From Epiperipatus broadwayi (taxonomy: Eukaryota > Onychophora > Udeonychophora > Euonychophora > Peripatidae), in assembly GCA_028023455.1 (NCBI GenBank), contig JAQFVV010000023.1:310001-374000 (forward strand): a stretch of DNA of 64,000 nucleotides. The letters are read 5' to 3'. Positions 38,597-51,166 of the stretch are shown here, in pieces. The notes under the pieces are model-generated. The model made no database searches. It worked only from the letters and a program-made list of their open reading frames with translations, and was not told where the DNA came from. Position 1 is the stretch's first letter, and every line of letters begins with the position of its first letter. A program made the position numbers and the translations under genes.

Positions 38597-38599
38597 TAC

Positions 38600-39497
38600 A
38601 AGTAAAAAAAATCAATAATATTCAAATTTTAGTTTTAACAATGGAAGAAGGTAGTCCTGGCTTGGAGCTGATTGGTTGTTGACCATATTGGACAAAGAAG
38701 ACCGCTTATCAATAATTTTTACCACTCCAACTTTTTTGTTTCATTTTGAAAATGATAAATGAATGTTTTAGACCATTTTAAAAGTATTTTTTGACATATT
38801 ATAAATTATTTTGATAAAATATGCTAAAAATAAAATTATCTAAAAATAATAGTTAAGATTTTAGCAAAAATTATTTATTTTTACACAACATAAAATTGAG
38901 AAAGAAATCAGTGATGTCAGCAACACTTTTTAATTTGTTACGAACGTTTTTTTTTTTCCCATTCACCACTATCGAATATTTTTATAATTATAAATAAAAA
39001 AATATTTTTGAAAAAAACTTTCATTCCCTTTCATAACCTGACAAATTATTAATATACTTTATACAAATGAAATTAAAATGAATATAACATTAAAAGATGA
39101 ATATATATTTTACTGCTGATTCTGTAATTGACCAATCAAAAGTCTAGAATTTTACATCACTTGGCCAATAAAATTAAGTGCAACTGAAAGGCTTAAAACA
39201 TTATAGATACTGCAATATTGTTTTAAATGGAAATAATTTTTAAAAAAATCCAAATATTGAAAATTAAAAATAATATCTATAATTTTTTTTTAGAAAAAAC
39301 ACTTTCTTCAATGTGCAATTAGTTTTATAATTAACTTGAAATGAGGTGTCCAGAATTTAAATAATTCAATTATTACACCCCAAACTTTTAGTTCAAGTTA
39401 AATATAAAAAACCCAACTGTGTTTGAAAAAAATAATTAGTTTTTTAGTGCACAGTAAAGAAATGTTTCTTATAAAATATTTATGTTGTGGCCTTTCT
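38600..39497. other. Non-coding DNA with CCAAT-type motifs
   Basis: No coding sequence is recognised. CCAAT-box-like motifs occur at 38669-38677 (inverted, TGATTGGTT), 39129-39136 (GACCAATC) and 39165-39172 (TGGCCAAT). They lie near the region where strand composition changes sign and could belong to a promoter region, but this is weak evidence. Confidence 0.25.
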
Positions 39498-39780
39498 ATT
39501 TTGCTACATCATTATATTGTAGTAGTTAATGGTCAGTTTTAATAAAAAATTTAAATTTTATATAATTAATAAAAATCTGCTATTTAATTTATAGAACTTA
39601 AATACATTGTTTTTTTAGTGATAAACTAGAACTAATTTTATTTTGCTACATCATTATATCATAATAATTAATGGTTAGTTTTAATAAAAAAAATTATTAG
39701 TAAAAACTTCCTATTTAATTTGTAAAAGAACTTAAATACATTGTTTTTTAGTGATAAACTGGATTTAATTTTATTAAATA
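39498..39780. repeat. Two-copy tandem repeat, period ~142 bp
   Basis: Units at 39498-39639 and 39640-39780 both open with ATTTTGCTACATCATTATAT. They continue with GTTAATGGTCAGTTTTAAT or its variant and close with AAATACATTGTTTTTTAGTG. They are diverged and non-coding. Confidence 0.75.
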
Positions 39781-42700
39781 GATATAATCTAAAGTTATAA
39801 ATTTGAAATATAAAAATTTCTATTTATTTTAAAATAAAATAGTAAATAATAGTTAAAATCATGTAAGATAGTTTTAAATCAGTAGTTAAAATTAATAAAA
39901 AATTAATATTTTTATAATTATTAATAATTAAATTAAAAATTATTATTGTTTTAAAATCTTTTAAATTAATAATAAATAATTGGAAAGTGATGTGTGTTAA
40001 TAGTTGTGAACCCACACATTCATCCAATAATAAATTAAATTTATTTCCTAATACATTTTAAAAAGTTAATTGTGAGTAATAAATGTTATTATTTTTTTAT
40101 CATATAAATTTCATAAAAAGTTCATAAAATCAATAATTTGAATAATAGTGTGAATTATAACATTTAAGTATCAAAATTTAAGTTTAAATAAAGAGTAGAG
40201 TATTATTTAAAGATAATTTAAATTTTGCATTCTTAAAATTAAGAAAATATTTATTTCATAATATTAGTTATAATTGTAGACAAAGTAATTACTATTCATT
40301 TTTTGCCAAACCTCTGAAATAATTAACCTTCAGATATTGTGAGTTTTTTTCTATAAATAAGAAGATAAGCAGATGATAAAAAAATAAATCAAGAAAAAAA
40401 TTCAAAGAATAAACTATTTTTGTCTCAAAAATGTTAAGTATAGATTTATTGAAATATTATTGTTTTAACTTTAAAAGTAATAATTACACTTTTAAAAAGC
40501 ATGGGATATATCTTAAGAAGTTTATTCATTAATTGCATCATGGAATAAGCAAAACTATCCTCATTGGTATATTACAGGAACTGATTATAAACTTGCAATA
40601 GTGGAAGAAAGCAAAACTTCAATCAAAGAGATAAAAATATACTTCAATAAGAAACTTTTCAGACTATCAAACCATTTTGTCTACAGAAAATGCAAGGGAG
40701 ATATAAGCTTATTTTTTTATTAATTTCATAGTGGATAGAAAAAAATTTGTTAAATATTATTTTTAGTAGCAATGAAGATAATTACTTCTATTTATTAAAA
40801 CTATTGACATTTCCAGATATAAATTTATTAATGACTTTATTAAGATTATAATGACCTTAGAGAAGACAGATTAATGTGGATTACTTTTTATTAAAAGTTT
40901 ACTACTACTAACTTTAATATTGTCTAAATATTGGTAATGTATTAACATGTTAAATATTAATTATTTGGAGAACTCTAGAACTTTATAATTCTACCAATAA
41001 ATATTTTGAAATTGGAGGAAAGAAATGAAACTTTTAAAAATATGATGTCTTTATTAAATAGTAAAATACAGTTAGTAAAGTCTGAAGGAATTTTATCAAT
41101 AATATAAGAAAGAATTAACTTCTGAGACAAGAACTTCCTATTGTTATTAATACATAACTTTTATTTAGATTTTTCTTCCTATTTCCATTTATGCTACAAA
41201 TAATGGAGAAGATTACCGAGGAGAAAGAAGGGGAGGAAAAAAATCTTTTGTTTCAAGAAATAGTTGGTTGTGTTATCATAATAACAAGATATTCTCCTAG
41301 AAATACAATTTTTTTTAAATTTTAGTTCAAGGAATTGAAGGAAATTTTTTGTTGAAATTATTTTAATTGTATTGACTAATATTAAGATAGTATTAAGTAT
41401 CTATAATTATTTGTTTCATTTTTTTTTAGATTTAAGTATTTTAGATTTTTTTTTGTTTTGTATTTAAAAAAAAAGAAAAAAAATCAATTTATTTTTCCTC
41501 TTGATTATAATTCTATAATGTAAAAGTAATTACATCTACAAGAAAGTCATCGATGATAATCATAAAATATTCTAATTAAGGTAACTTTATTATTTTTTAA
41601 TATAAGATATGAGTATTAAATTTTTAAACATAGAATCAGATAAAAATAAATGTGCGTATTTATATGAAAGTATATGAGAAAGGATTGAATATATCTATTG
41701 TTATATTAATATGAGTATACAAGTGTATGTACAATTGATCTCTTTATAAGTTAAAGGTAACTGACTTATTAGATTTATGATAAATTATATCATAAAAATA
41801 TTTGTTTTGTTTTTTAATCTTCTTGGTATGTTCAAAAGTATGACGATGTTAAGGATAAGTTTAAATATTATTTGAGAAATGATTAATAATATTTTATGCG
41901 ATGTTAGCTGTTTTTATATGGAGTGTTAGATGTTAAGTAGTGCTACAGGAAAGTAGATTTATTGGAAATCCTATAGTGTTGGGAATGTGTTGTTAAGGTT
42001 AAATGTGATACAAAATAGAGTAAGTTAGAATATTTGTGATATGTGGATAGTGACATTTTTCTAAAATCTGTATGACCTTAAAAATAAAAGCCAAGATAGA
42101 AATTAAGAAAGACACAAGATAAAACATGGCCTTAAGTTACATAATCCATGGTATCATTGTTGAATATAATTTTATACGATATCCACCCCACACTTATTAT
42201 CATGAAAAATCGCATTGGTATATACATTGTAAAAGGGAATTGTACATTTAAGCAATGGTAATAGCTAAATGTTTAAATGATGATAAAGTTACTGCCAGAA
42301 GGATGAAACATAAAGCAAATAGAATGCTAAAAAAAATATAAGAATAAAGATTTTATGAATATTTTTATTAGATATTAGAGATTAAAATACAGAATGAAAG
42401 TATGAAGTATAAGAGAGATGATATTGAAAAGAGAACCTAATAATTCTTCTTATTATTGTAAGTAACATAGTAAAGTGCCATACCTTAATGAATATTTTAA
42501 ATAATTAAGTATTTATTTTATAACAAATATAGGAGTATAATAAATTATAGTCATAATTAAATAATATCATAGAAATATTAACGGTAAACTAATGATAATA
42601 TAAAGAACATGTTTATGAAATATGTAGAATGTGATAAAATTACAAATTGTATATTTTATTGATATATTTTAATATGGAAATATTAAGAAGTATTTTAATA

Positions 42701-43553
42701 TTCATGGAGTAAAGTATGGAATATACTATATCCTAGTTGTAAATAATTTTAAAGTGAAGTATAAATTATTTAGTTTATTATAACTTTTTTAATGTTAGTT
42801 GATAAAGTTTTGTATGAATATGTTAAATATTTTTTATTAAATATAAAATGTGAAAATTCTTTCTTAAATCTTGCATTACTATTGTAATAAATGTTAATGT
42901 TTGTTTTTAAATTAATAAAATGTGAGTCGCTTTTCTTGTTTCCAAGTCATTGTTCATTATTCTAACCACACATATATAGTAATAATTAAATATATTTAGT
43001 ATTATTACACATAATCTAAAATAAAATAATAAATAAATAAAAATATTGTGATTGTTCAAAACATTTAATACCATATTTCAATATCGATTAATTCAATTTT
43101 TTCATCTTACTCAATGATCGTAATGAAAACTGAAGAATTAGTATGCCATATAAAAATAAAGTGATTAGATTATAATACATGGTGATAAGAAATTATTTTA
43201 AATTTGTTTATAATAATTAATAATGATAAGTATTAGTTAATTTTATTTAGTTTTTTAGTCAATTTATTAGAGAATTTACTTAATTATTTTGAAAGGGAAG
43301 AATTGATTAGTATACTTGTTTCATAATTATTTTTTAGATGTAGCTGGATGTTAGTATCTCTTTCTACAGTTGGTTACCTAAATTAATGTATTCATTTTAA
43401 GAAACAATAGTTACCTGAAATGTTGATTGTGTTAAGGAATATTAATAAAAGAATGGCGCACAATCACTTTAATAAATAGATGAAATTTACCATAGAAAAT
43501 TTTAATATTAAATATATAGCTTTACTTCTCACTATATGTAAAATATATAATTG
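39781..43553. other. AT-rich non-coding DNA, G > C on the + strand
   Basis: No gene or element is recognised. From about 40500 onward + strand lines carry more G than C (for example 41881-42060 and 42361-42420), opposite to much of the first 38 kb. This could reflect transcription on the + strand, but I see no exon-like patch to support a gene. Confidence 0.4.
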
Positions 43554-43909
43554 TTAATTAGAGAAGATATTAATTAGTATTAAAGTTTATCGGCTTAACG
43601 TTTGCGAGGATCCATGCCTCATATTCATAGCCTTCATAAAATGTATAATAAAATATGCAAATACAAATATTCAAATAAGCTAGTATTACGTAGCCCATTT
43701 CTTCGAGATCTCGAAGCAAGTATACCATTAATAGAAAGGATACCTGCTTCGAGATCTCGAAGAAATGGGCTACGTAATACTAGCTTATTTGAATATTTGT
43801 ATTTGCATATTTTATTATACATTTTATGAAGGCTATGAATATGAGGCATGGATCCTCGAAAACGTTAAGCCGATAAACTTTAATACTAATTAATATCTTC
43901 TCTAATTAA
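43554..43909. repeat. Near-perfect 356-bp palindrome (long hairpin)
   Basis: The left arm (about 43554-43724) and the right arm (about 43739-43909) are reverse complements over roughly 171 bp. I see only a few mismatches, for example near 43601-43606 and 43718. The loop is about 14 bp (43725-43738). Each arm contains a perfect 16-bp self-palindrome, CTTCGAGATCTCGAAG, next to the loop, and a GGATCC site. The two near-identical ORFs on opposite strands are a trivial consequence of the symmetry and are not genes. No transposon family is recognised and no clear target-site duplication was found. Confidence 0.9.
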
Positions 43910-44590
43910 TATTAAATATAATTTTATTTTATTGTGAGTTATGGGAGTATCATTGATATCATAGTGGAGCAATGTTCTATGACATTCCTATGCCATTGAG
44001 GTATTATTATTAAAAAAGAGAGTATCTTACTGCATGATGAGGTAAAAAAAAATCCCATGATTATTATTTTATTATTAAATAATTTATTAATATGGATGTA
44101 ATATATTAAACATGAAATGAGAAATATTTATATTACTAGAATTTCATGTAAAAGAAAGAAATTTGATAGACTGAGATAGAAGTTTATTGTTATTATCTAC
44201 TACGCCTCATAGTAGTTGGGGGGCGGGGGTCATCATCCGGTTAGGGCACAATATATATATATATAGTAGTTTTATAAAAAAGATTTAGATACAATTTAAA
44301 GCTGCTAGATGACAAAGAATTCTGAATCCCATATAAAATTTAAAAATAATTTTTATTTGCATTTTTTTTTATAAATTTGTTTGCAAACTTAAACATTGTA
44401 TTGCCATTAAGAATACATTAAAATTTCAATTAGATTACAAATTGGAAAGTCGGTAAAAATTGAGTTACTCGATTTCAGAGAGATAGACAAAAAAAAAAAA
44501 CAACTTAGAAGTTAAATGAAAACATATAACAAACAGTAATATAATGTTTAACAGCTCCCCCCCCCCTTCAAAAAAAAAAAAGAAAAAAAT
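43910..44590. other. AT-rich DNA, nothing recognised
   Basis: A G-rich patch lies at 44217-44228 and a C run at 44554-44563. No coding or element signal is seen. Confidence 0.4.
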
Positions 44591-44599
44591 TGATAGTAG

Positions 44600-45215
44600 T
44601 AAATTTAAAAAACCTAATGACTTGAAACATCTTGATCAGATAATAGACGAAATTAATCATAAATTCAAACTTGTAGAGAGTGCTTTTTCTAGAACTAACT
44701 TAAAATTAAAATGGATATTTTTCAAATAAATGTGCTTTATCACAGCTAGCATATAAATCTGAAACTTGCACATTTGATAGAATAATAATAGATAAATTGA
44801 AAGTAAACATTGAAATATAAAGAGTTGTACATTGAGACTGACAAGCAGAGATAGAGAATAGAACAGATATAGCTGACTTTATTCAAAAAATTTGAGTCCG
44901 AAATAGATTGCTTGATAAATTAACAAAATACTGAGAATATGAGACCTAGGGGGAAAAAAACATTTTGAGATGGATTAATGAAGAAAATAAGTTTTGCTGG
45001 AATTACATGAAACAGTGAGGCTAAGAACTGGAGAAATTGAGTTACTCGATTTTAGAAAGATTTTCACTTCGCAATGGATTAATAATGATTGTAAATAACA
45101 GATATGAATTAGATTTTTTGCTGTGATATGGAGAAGAGAAACTATCACTTAGAAAAATGACCAAACTTGGAGAGACTTCATCCTGCAGTGGATTGATAAT
45201 ATTTGAAAATGATAG
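44600..45215 (+). mobile_element. Decayed, partly deleted 3' end of the 53.5-kb LINE family
   Basis: The + strand reads IIDEINHKFKLVESAFSR then TNLKLK, matching MDEINHRIKLG.IAFGR..L.LK of the LINE at 56250-56310. It continues with an SETC.L-like remnant (compare SETWTLN), an RPRGKK...WINE-like remnant (compare RPRKRPHVRWMDE), and finally AACTTGGAGAGACTTCATCC...GTGGATTGATAAT, the LINE 3' coding end. Stops and deletions are scattered through it. Confidence 0.7.
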
Positions 45216-45239
45216 TGATGAGAATATCAATCAGTAGAA

Positions 45240-46037
45240 AAGTTAACTTACAATCATTTTATTCATACTGTTACTCCTTGGTTTTATTTATATGCACATA
45301 TATATTTTGTCCCACTAATAAAAGATATGAATAATATGTGGTTACATATAGCTAGGAAAATAATGATTCTTAAAAAAAAAAAAACATTTTCCTGACTAGA
45401 ATGATGGACTACTCTCTAATACATTCATTTCTTTTGTAAATCAAGAATATAACAAAAAAAAAGTTAAAAAAATTCCCCTCCCCCTCCCATTTTAAGTACT
45501 CATGTCAGCACAAACATTTTCTTTAAGAATATTAGAAACTTTGGTACTTATGAGTTTTCCTGTAAACCAAAATAGCAGCCCGTATTTTTGATAAATGTAC
45601 AGTTTTGAGAGCTTACAATCTACTGAAGAGGTGTCAGTTGTTAAATCCAAACAAAATTAATAAATTGATTGTTAAATTTAAAAAAAAAAGGAATAAATTC
45701 TGATAAATTTCATTAAGAAGCTTTATTTCAATTTTTTTTTACTTATAACATGGGAAGCAATAACAAGCTCTTAACATTGTCATAGTTTGCTTCAATTCAG
45801 TGTGCTTCTTTTGTCAGCAGTTTTTTTGATAAATTGTCTCGATAAAAATTTAGGACTTTCTTTTCGCAGAGACTGATGCAATGGACTATTTCCAAAGCTA
45901 TGGGATACTTACTACCTTCCTGAAAAATCTGCATTAATGATCACGATATGATTGCTTGCCGCCGACATGAATAAAAACGTAAATATTGTATTTATTTTTT
46001 TTCATAAGTTAATCCAAAAAATAAATAAACTGTAAAT
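45240..46037. other. Non-coding DNA, nothing recognised
   Basis: No coding or element signal is seen between the LINE remnant and the target-site duplication of the Gypsy element. Confidence 0.45.
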
Positions 46038-46042
46038 ATTAT

Positions 46043-46603
46043 TGCTGTGTTTTCGGGAAGTTAACGATCTCAGCCGAAAACCCAATTGATTAACTTAAGG
46101 GTCGAAGACAGTTTTACCTTCTTAAAGCTAATTTATTTGTTACATGTTGTGTGTTATCATATAAAAAAAATGTCTACGCTTAAGACAATAATATGTGTAT
46201 AAGGAAAAACAGCAACAAATTCAGAAATATACATATAATTAAAGTCTCTCAAAAAAAAAGTTCGGTTACTCACAGCAATGAAAAATAAGACATCCGTTCT
46301 CCCACAACTATTTTACTCCCAGAATAATTTAATGTTTTCTTCTCACGAGTCACTTTTACGTCCCATTTATTTCCTCCTTCTGTACAGCTTAATTTCACTA
46401 TTTACTCCGAACAGTTCAGATTGGTTAAATGTAAATTCATCCGTAGATAATAAATGGTTCCGTGACAATTTGTTATAACCTTAGGTTCTGCGTGTGGCTA
46501 TACGTTATGCCACCTTGGTCATGTCTCTTCTCGTTTTTCTTTTTCTTTTTTCCCATTCTCGTAAAACCGGACCTTTCTAGAGTGAACGTCTCCGTATTCT
46601 ATA
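46043..46603 (-). repeat. 3' LTR of the Gypsy element
   Basis: It begins TGCTGTG and ends near TATTCTATA on the + strand. It matches 52355-52919 along its full length, with about 6% differences by eye plus small indels. The terminal CA expected at the end reads TA here, a point change relative to the other LTR. The preceding five bases are ATTAT. Confidence 0.92.
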
Positions 46604-46614
46604 CCTCCCCTCAC
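46604..46614 (-). promoter_or_regulatory. Polypurine tract of the Gypsy element
   Basis: On the minus strand GTGAGGGGAGG lies directly next to the 3' LTR. This is where plus-strand DNA synthesis primes in LTR retrotransposons. Confidence 0.8.
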
Positions 46615-46770
46615 TCTAGAACAGTCCTTCAACCTTTCTGGCAGCTTATGCTCATGGTGTACTCTTGGTGCAGGTGTCCCTTCATCTTGTTGGGTTGGCC
46701 TACTATCAGTGTCATGTATCGGGTCTGTACCATCCAGTACCCTACCATCTGGTCTGGTTTGTTTTGGCAA

Positions 46771-48595
46771 AACTCTTCCTGTGTTATTTGTAGCAATACT
46801 TCCTTGTCTTCTTTAGGTAAGATGTCCCATTGACTGGCATTTCCAATGGTTTCTGGGATATCCATTCGAACACAAGGAGATCTTCTCCTTAAATGGTCTA
46901 TGTGTTTGTGGACAGATGGACCATTCTCTAGTCGTATTTGGTAAATTGTTATTGATTTGGCACTTATGAGGGTTCTGGGTAGCCATCTCTTCCTTAGTAT
47001 ATCACGCATCCAGACTGGACCATTTCTTTTGAACCTTTTCAAGTGTTTATGGAAATCATCTTCCGGTTCTCTCTTCTTTCCTTTTGGGGTAAAACGTTTG
47101 ACATGTGTGTGCGACACGTTCTGTCGAATAAGTTCGGCCTGTGATTTACCATCTTTAGACCTTGGCAAAAAAGGTTGGAAGAACATGATTTCCAGCAATG
47201 CCTCCTCCATCCTGGTCTTGCTTGTTTCCTTCAGGTCCTTTTTTAAACACTGGACTGCCTTCTCTGTCAAACCATTTGATGCAGGGTGGTATGTCGGTGC
47301 AAAAATGTAACATATCCCTCTTTCTGTCAGGAAGTCTCCAAAACTGGTGGCAGTAAAGGTTGTTCCATTATCCGATACCAATATCTCGGGCATCCATGCA
47401 TGGTAAATATCTCTTGGAGAGCCCTTTCGGTACATGTCGAGTTGCCGACCTTAACAAATGGTATTCCACCCAATTGCTGTATGCGTCCACCAACACCAAA
47501 ACCATTTGTCCCTCTATAGGCCCAGCATAATCAATGTGGATCCGTTCCCAGGGTTTGTTTGGTTCTATCCAAGAGCTCAGTGTTTTTCTTGGCAGGTTTG
47601 CCTCAGCTTGGCAACTGTGGCACTGTCCCACCATCTCTTCGATCTCTTGGTCAATACGACAAAGCTTTCATTCTCACTATTCCCGGGTGTCCGGCATGGA
47701 GTAGTCATAAGACCTGGGCACGGCCTTCCATCAGTACGAATACACGATCTGTCCTGGTGATACAACCATTACAGGTTGAGAGGGTTTGATGGGCATTCCA
47801 GATAGCTATATAAAGATTATCAGGACAGTGGCTTGGCCATCCTTCCTTTATCCAAGTCCTCATTTGGCAACATCCCGGATCGCTAGCTGTCCACTCCACT
47901 ATTTTTGCACTATTTACAGTATTGTTCAACTTCACCACTTCCACGAATTCACGTGGTCTATCTGCCTTCAGTGGTAGATGCGCTAGGGCATCAGCATGAG
48001 GTATGTCCCTTCCCGGCTTGTGTACTAGTGTATAATTGTATGCTGCCAGTATATTAATCAATCTTAGCATTCTCTGGCTGCTGTATTCGGTTTTTTTTTG
48101 GTCTTACCTAATATGCCTAATAGTGGGCGATGATCGGTGCATAAGGTGAAATTTCATCCATAGATGTACTGATGAAACTTCTTTACCATGAAAATGATAG
48201 CGAGGGATTCTTTGTCCAGCTGGCTATAGTTAGTTTCCACGGGCGATAGGGTATGGGAGGCATAGGCTATTGGATGTTCTTGTCCATGCATCAAGTGTGA
48301 TATGATGGCTCCAACCCCATATTCCGAAGCATCCGCGGTTACTATAACTTCTTGATTACCTTGGTAATGCATCAGCAGACTTTCAGATGACAATAAATCA
48401 TTGGTTGCCTGAAAAATAGCTTGTGTTCAGCCTTCCACTTCCAGCACTGACCCTTGCCTAATAAGGCATAAAGGGGTTTTAGCTGATGTGCCTTTCCCTT
48501 CAAAAGGGCAGAAATGCTTGTAAGCCTTTTATATTTCTTGGTACTGGAGCATTTTTTATCGCAGCGACCTTCTCATGATGGTGTCTTCTTTAGGT
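46771..48595 (-). pseudogene. RNase H-integrase segment, duplicate B (3' copy)
   Basis: On the minus strand this holds an RNase H domain (TADASEYGVGA at 48300-48340, HPIAYASHTLSP, then YIYG-stop at 48154), a chromosomally frayed linker, and an integrase. The integrase shows CHSC of the zinc-binding domain, HIDYAGP (first catalytic Asp), VSDNGTTF (second Asp) and GLTEKAV (catalytic Glu), followed by a basic C-terminal region. A frameshift separates the first Asp block (47634-47368) from the second (47435-46629). The stop after YIYG and this frameshift occur identically in copy A, so both lesions predate the duplication. The segment is inactive. Confidence 0.88.
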
Positions 48596-50420
48596 AACTC
48601 TTCCTGTGTTATTTGTAGCAATACTTCCTTGTCTTCTTTAGGTAAGGTGTCCCACTGACTGGCATTTCCAATGGTTTCTGGGATATCCGTTCGAACACAT
48701 GGAGATCTTCTCCTTAAATGGTCTATGTGTTTCTGGACAGATGGACCATTCTCTAGTCTTATTTGGTAAATTGTTATTGGTTTGGCACTTATGAGGGTTC
48801 TGGGTAGCCATCTCTTCCTTAGTATATCACGCATCCAGACTGGACCATTTCTTTTGAACCTTTTCAAGTATTTATGGAAATCATCTTCCGTTTCTCTCTT
48901 AGTTCTTTCCTTTTGGGGTAAAACATTTGACATGTGTGTGCAACACGTTCTGTCGAATAAGTTCGGCCTGTGATTTACCATCTTTAGACCTTGGCAAAAA
49001 AGGTTGGAAGAACATGACTTCCAGCAATGCCTCCTCCATCCTGGTCTTGCTTGTTTCCTTCAGGTCCTTTTTTAAACACTGGACTGCCTTCTCTGCCAAA
49101 CCATTTGATGCAGGGTGGTATGTCAGTGCAAAAATGTAACATATCCCTCTTTCTGTCAGGAAGTCTCCAAAACTGGTGGCAGTAAAGGTTGTTCCATTAT
49201 CCGATACCAATATCTCGGGTATCCATGCATGGTAAATATCTCTAGGAGAGCCTTTTCGGTACATGTCGAGTTGCCAACCTTAACAAATGGTATTCCACCC
49301 AATTGCTGTATGCGTCCACCAACACCAAAACCATTTGTCCCTCTATAGGCCCATCATAATCAATGTGGATCCGTTCCCAGGGTTTGTTTGGTTCTATCCA
49401 AGAGCTCAGTGTTTTTCTTGGCAGGTTTGCCTCAGCTTGGCAACTGTGGCACTGTCCCACCATCTCTTCGATCTCTTGGTCAATACGACAAAGCTTTCAT
49501 TCTCACTATTCCCGGGTTTCCGGCATGGAGTAGTCATAAGACCTGGGCATGGCCTTCCACCAGTACGATACACGATCTGTCCTGGTGATACAACCATTAC
49601 AGGTTGAGAGGGTTTGATGGGCATTCCAGATAGCTATATAAAGATTATCAGGACAGTGGCTTGGCCATCCTTCCTTTATCCAAGTCCTCATTTGGCAACA
49701 TCCCAGATCGCTAGCTGTCCACTCCACTATTTTTGCACTATTTACAGTATTGTTCAACTTCACCACTTCCACGAATTCACATGGCCTATCTGCCTTCAGT
49801 GGTAGATGCGCTAGGGCATCAGCATGAGGTATGTCCCTTCCCGGCTTGTGTACTAGTGTATAATTATATGCTGCCAGTATATTAATCAATCTTAGAATTC
49901 TCTGGCTGCTATATTCGGTTTTTTTTTTGGTCTTACCTGATATGCCTAATAGTGGGCGATGATCGGTGCATAAGGTGAAATTTCATCCATAGATGTACTG
50001 ATGAAACTTCTTTACCACGAAAATGATAGCGAGGGATTCTTTGTCCAGCTGGCTATAGTTAGTTTCCATGGGCGATAGGGTATGGGAGGCATAGGCTATC
50101 GGATGTTCTTGTCCATGCATCAAGTGTGATATGACGGCTCCAACCCCATATTCCGAAGCACCCGCGGTTACTATAACTTCTTGATTACCTTGGTAATGCA
50201 TCAGCAGACTTTCAGATGACAATAAATCCTTGGTTGCCTGGAAAATAGCTTGTGTTCAGCCTTCCACTTCCAGCACTGACTCTTGCATAATAAGGCATAA
50301 AGGGGTTTTAGCTGATGTGCCTTTCCCTTCAAAAGGGCAGAAATGCTTGTAAGCCTTTTATATTTCTTGGTACTGGAGCATTTTTTATCGCAGCGACCTT
50401 CTCGTGATTAGGACGTTTTC
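48596..50420 (-). pseudogene. RNase H-integrase segment, duplicate A (5' copy)
   Basis: This matches 46771-48595 at a constant offset of 1,825 bp (1,829 after a 4-bp indel near 48900), with about 2% differences by eye. It contains the same domains: RNase H (50222-49983, then 49889-49506) and integrase (49463-49242 and 49264-48899). The first integrase block reads HIDYDGP and the Glu block GLAEKAV. At its 3' end the reading jumps from the integrase C-terminus straight back into the connection/RNase H region at 48595, which marks the duplication joint. Confidence 0.88.
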
Positions 50421-51166
50421 CATTTTGATCAATAATATGTCCCAGGAACTTTATTTCTCTCGTGGACCAAATGCTCTTAGTGGTATTTATCCTGATTCCC
50501 ACTTTTTCCAATCGGTCGCATATGGTAAGCACATGTTCCTGCAGTTCGGTTTCTGATTTAGCATAAATCAGTAGGTCATCCAGGTAGGGGATCACCCCCT
50601 CCATATTCCACAGCATTTGATCGATTTTAGCTTGGAATATATTGGGGGCCGTCGTGATTCCATATGGTAGCTTATTGCACTGGAAAAGACCGACATAATT
50701 ACAGAGAGTTAGTATTTTTGCAGACCTATCCCTGACTGGGATTTGATGTTTTAAAAGCTGACCTCAAATCTATCTTAGCGAAAACTGCAGCTTCCTGGAG
50801 TGATGCCACTATTTCTGTGACATTCGGGACCGGATACGCACTTTTTTTAGGTATTGATTTACAGTAAAACTGTAGTCCCCACAGATCCATAAACTCCTAT
50901 CTGGCTTTGTGACTATCACAATTGAAGTGGCTCAATCAGAACTTTCCACTGGTGACAACACCCCTTCCTTTACCAGGGCTGACAGACTTTCTTTGACCTT
51001 TGCACTTAGTGCAAATGAAACCTTCCTGGGTTTTCTTGCTATTGGTTGAGCCTCATTGGTAAGTTCTATGTCTACTGGGTCTATCTTCAGTATTCCTATT
51101 TTTTCCTCAAATATCCTTGGGGAATTTCTGGTGCACTACATTTTCTAATTTTACAGTTTTAATCAC
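50329..51166 (-). pseudogene. Gypsy reverse transcriptase, frameshifted
   Basis: The open part (50616-50329) contains VIPYLDDLLIYAKS, the YxDD catalytic box in the YLDD form usual for Gypsy, and FLGHIID, the following conserved block. Upstream frames hold FAKIDLRSA (compare FSKIDLRSGYHQ, the motif-A aspartate) near 50770. A frameshift and stops between motif A and YLDD make the RT non-functional. Its 3' tail runs into duplicate A. Confidence 0.85.

Noticed and set aside
43602-43849. Two near-identical ORFs on opposite strands (43602-43829 + and 43634-43849 -)
   Set aside because: They are the same peptide read from both arms of the 43.55-43.91 kb palindrome, a symmetry artefact without family resemblance.
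46462-49805. Many + strand ORFs of 60-120 codons across the Gypsy element
   Set aside because: They are antisense shadows of the minus-strand pol region; the minus strand carries all recognisable domains.
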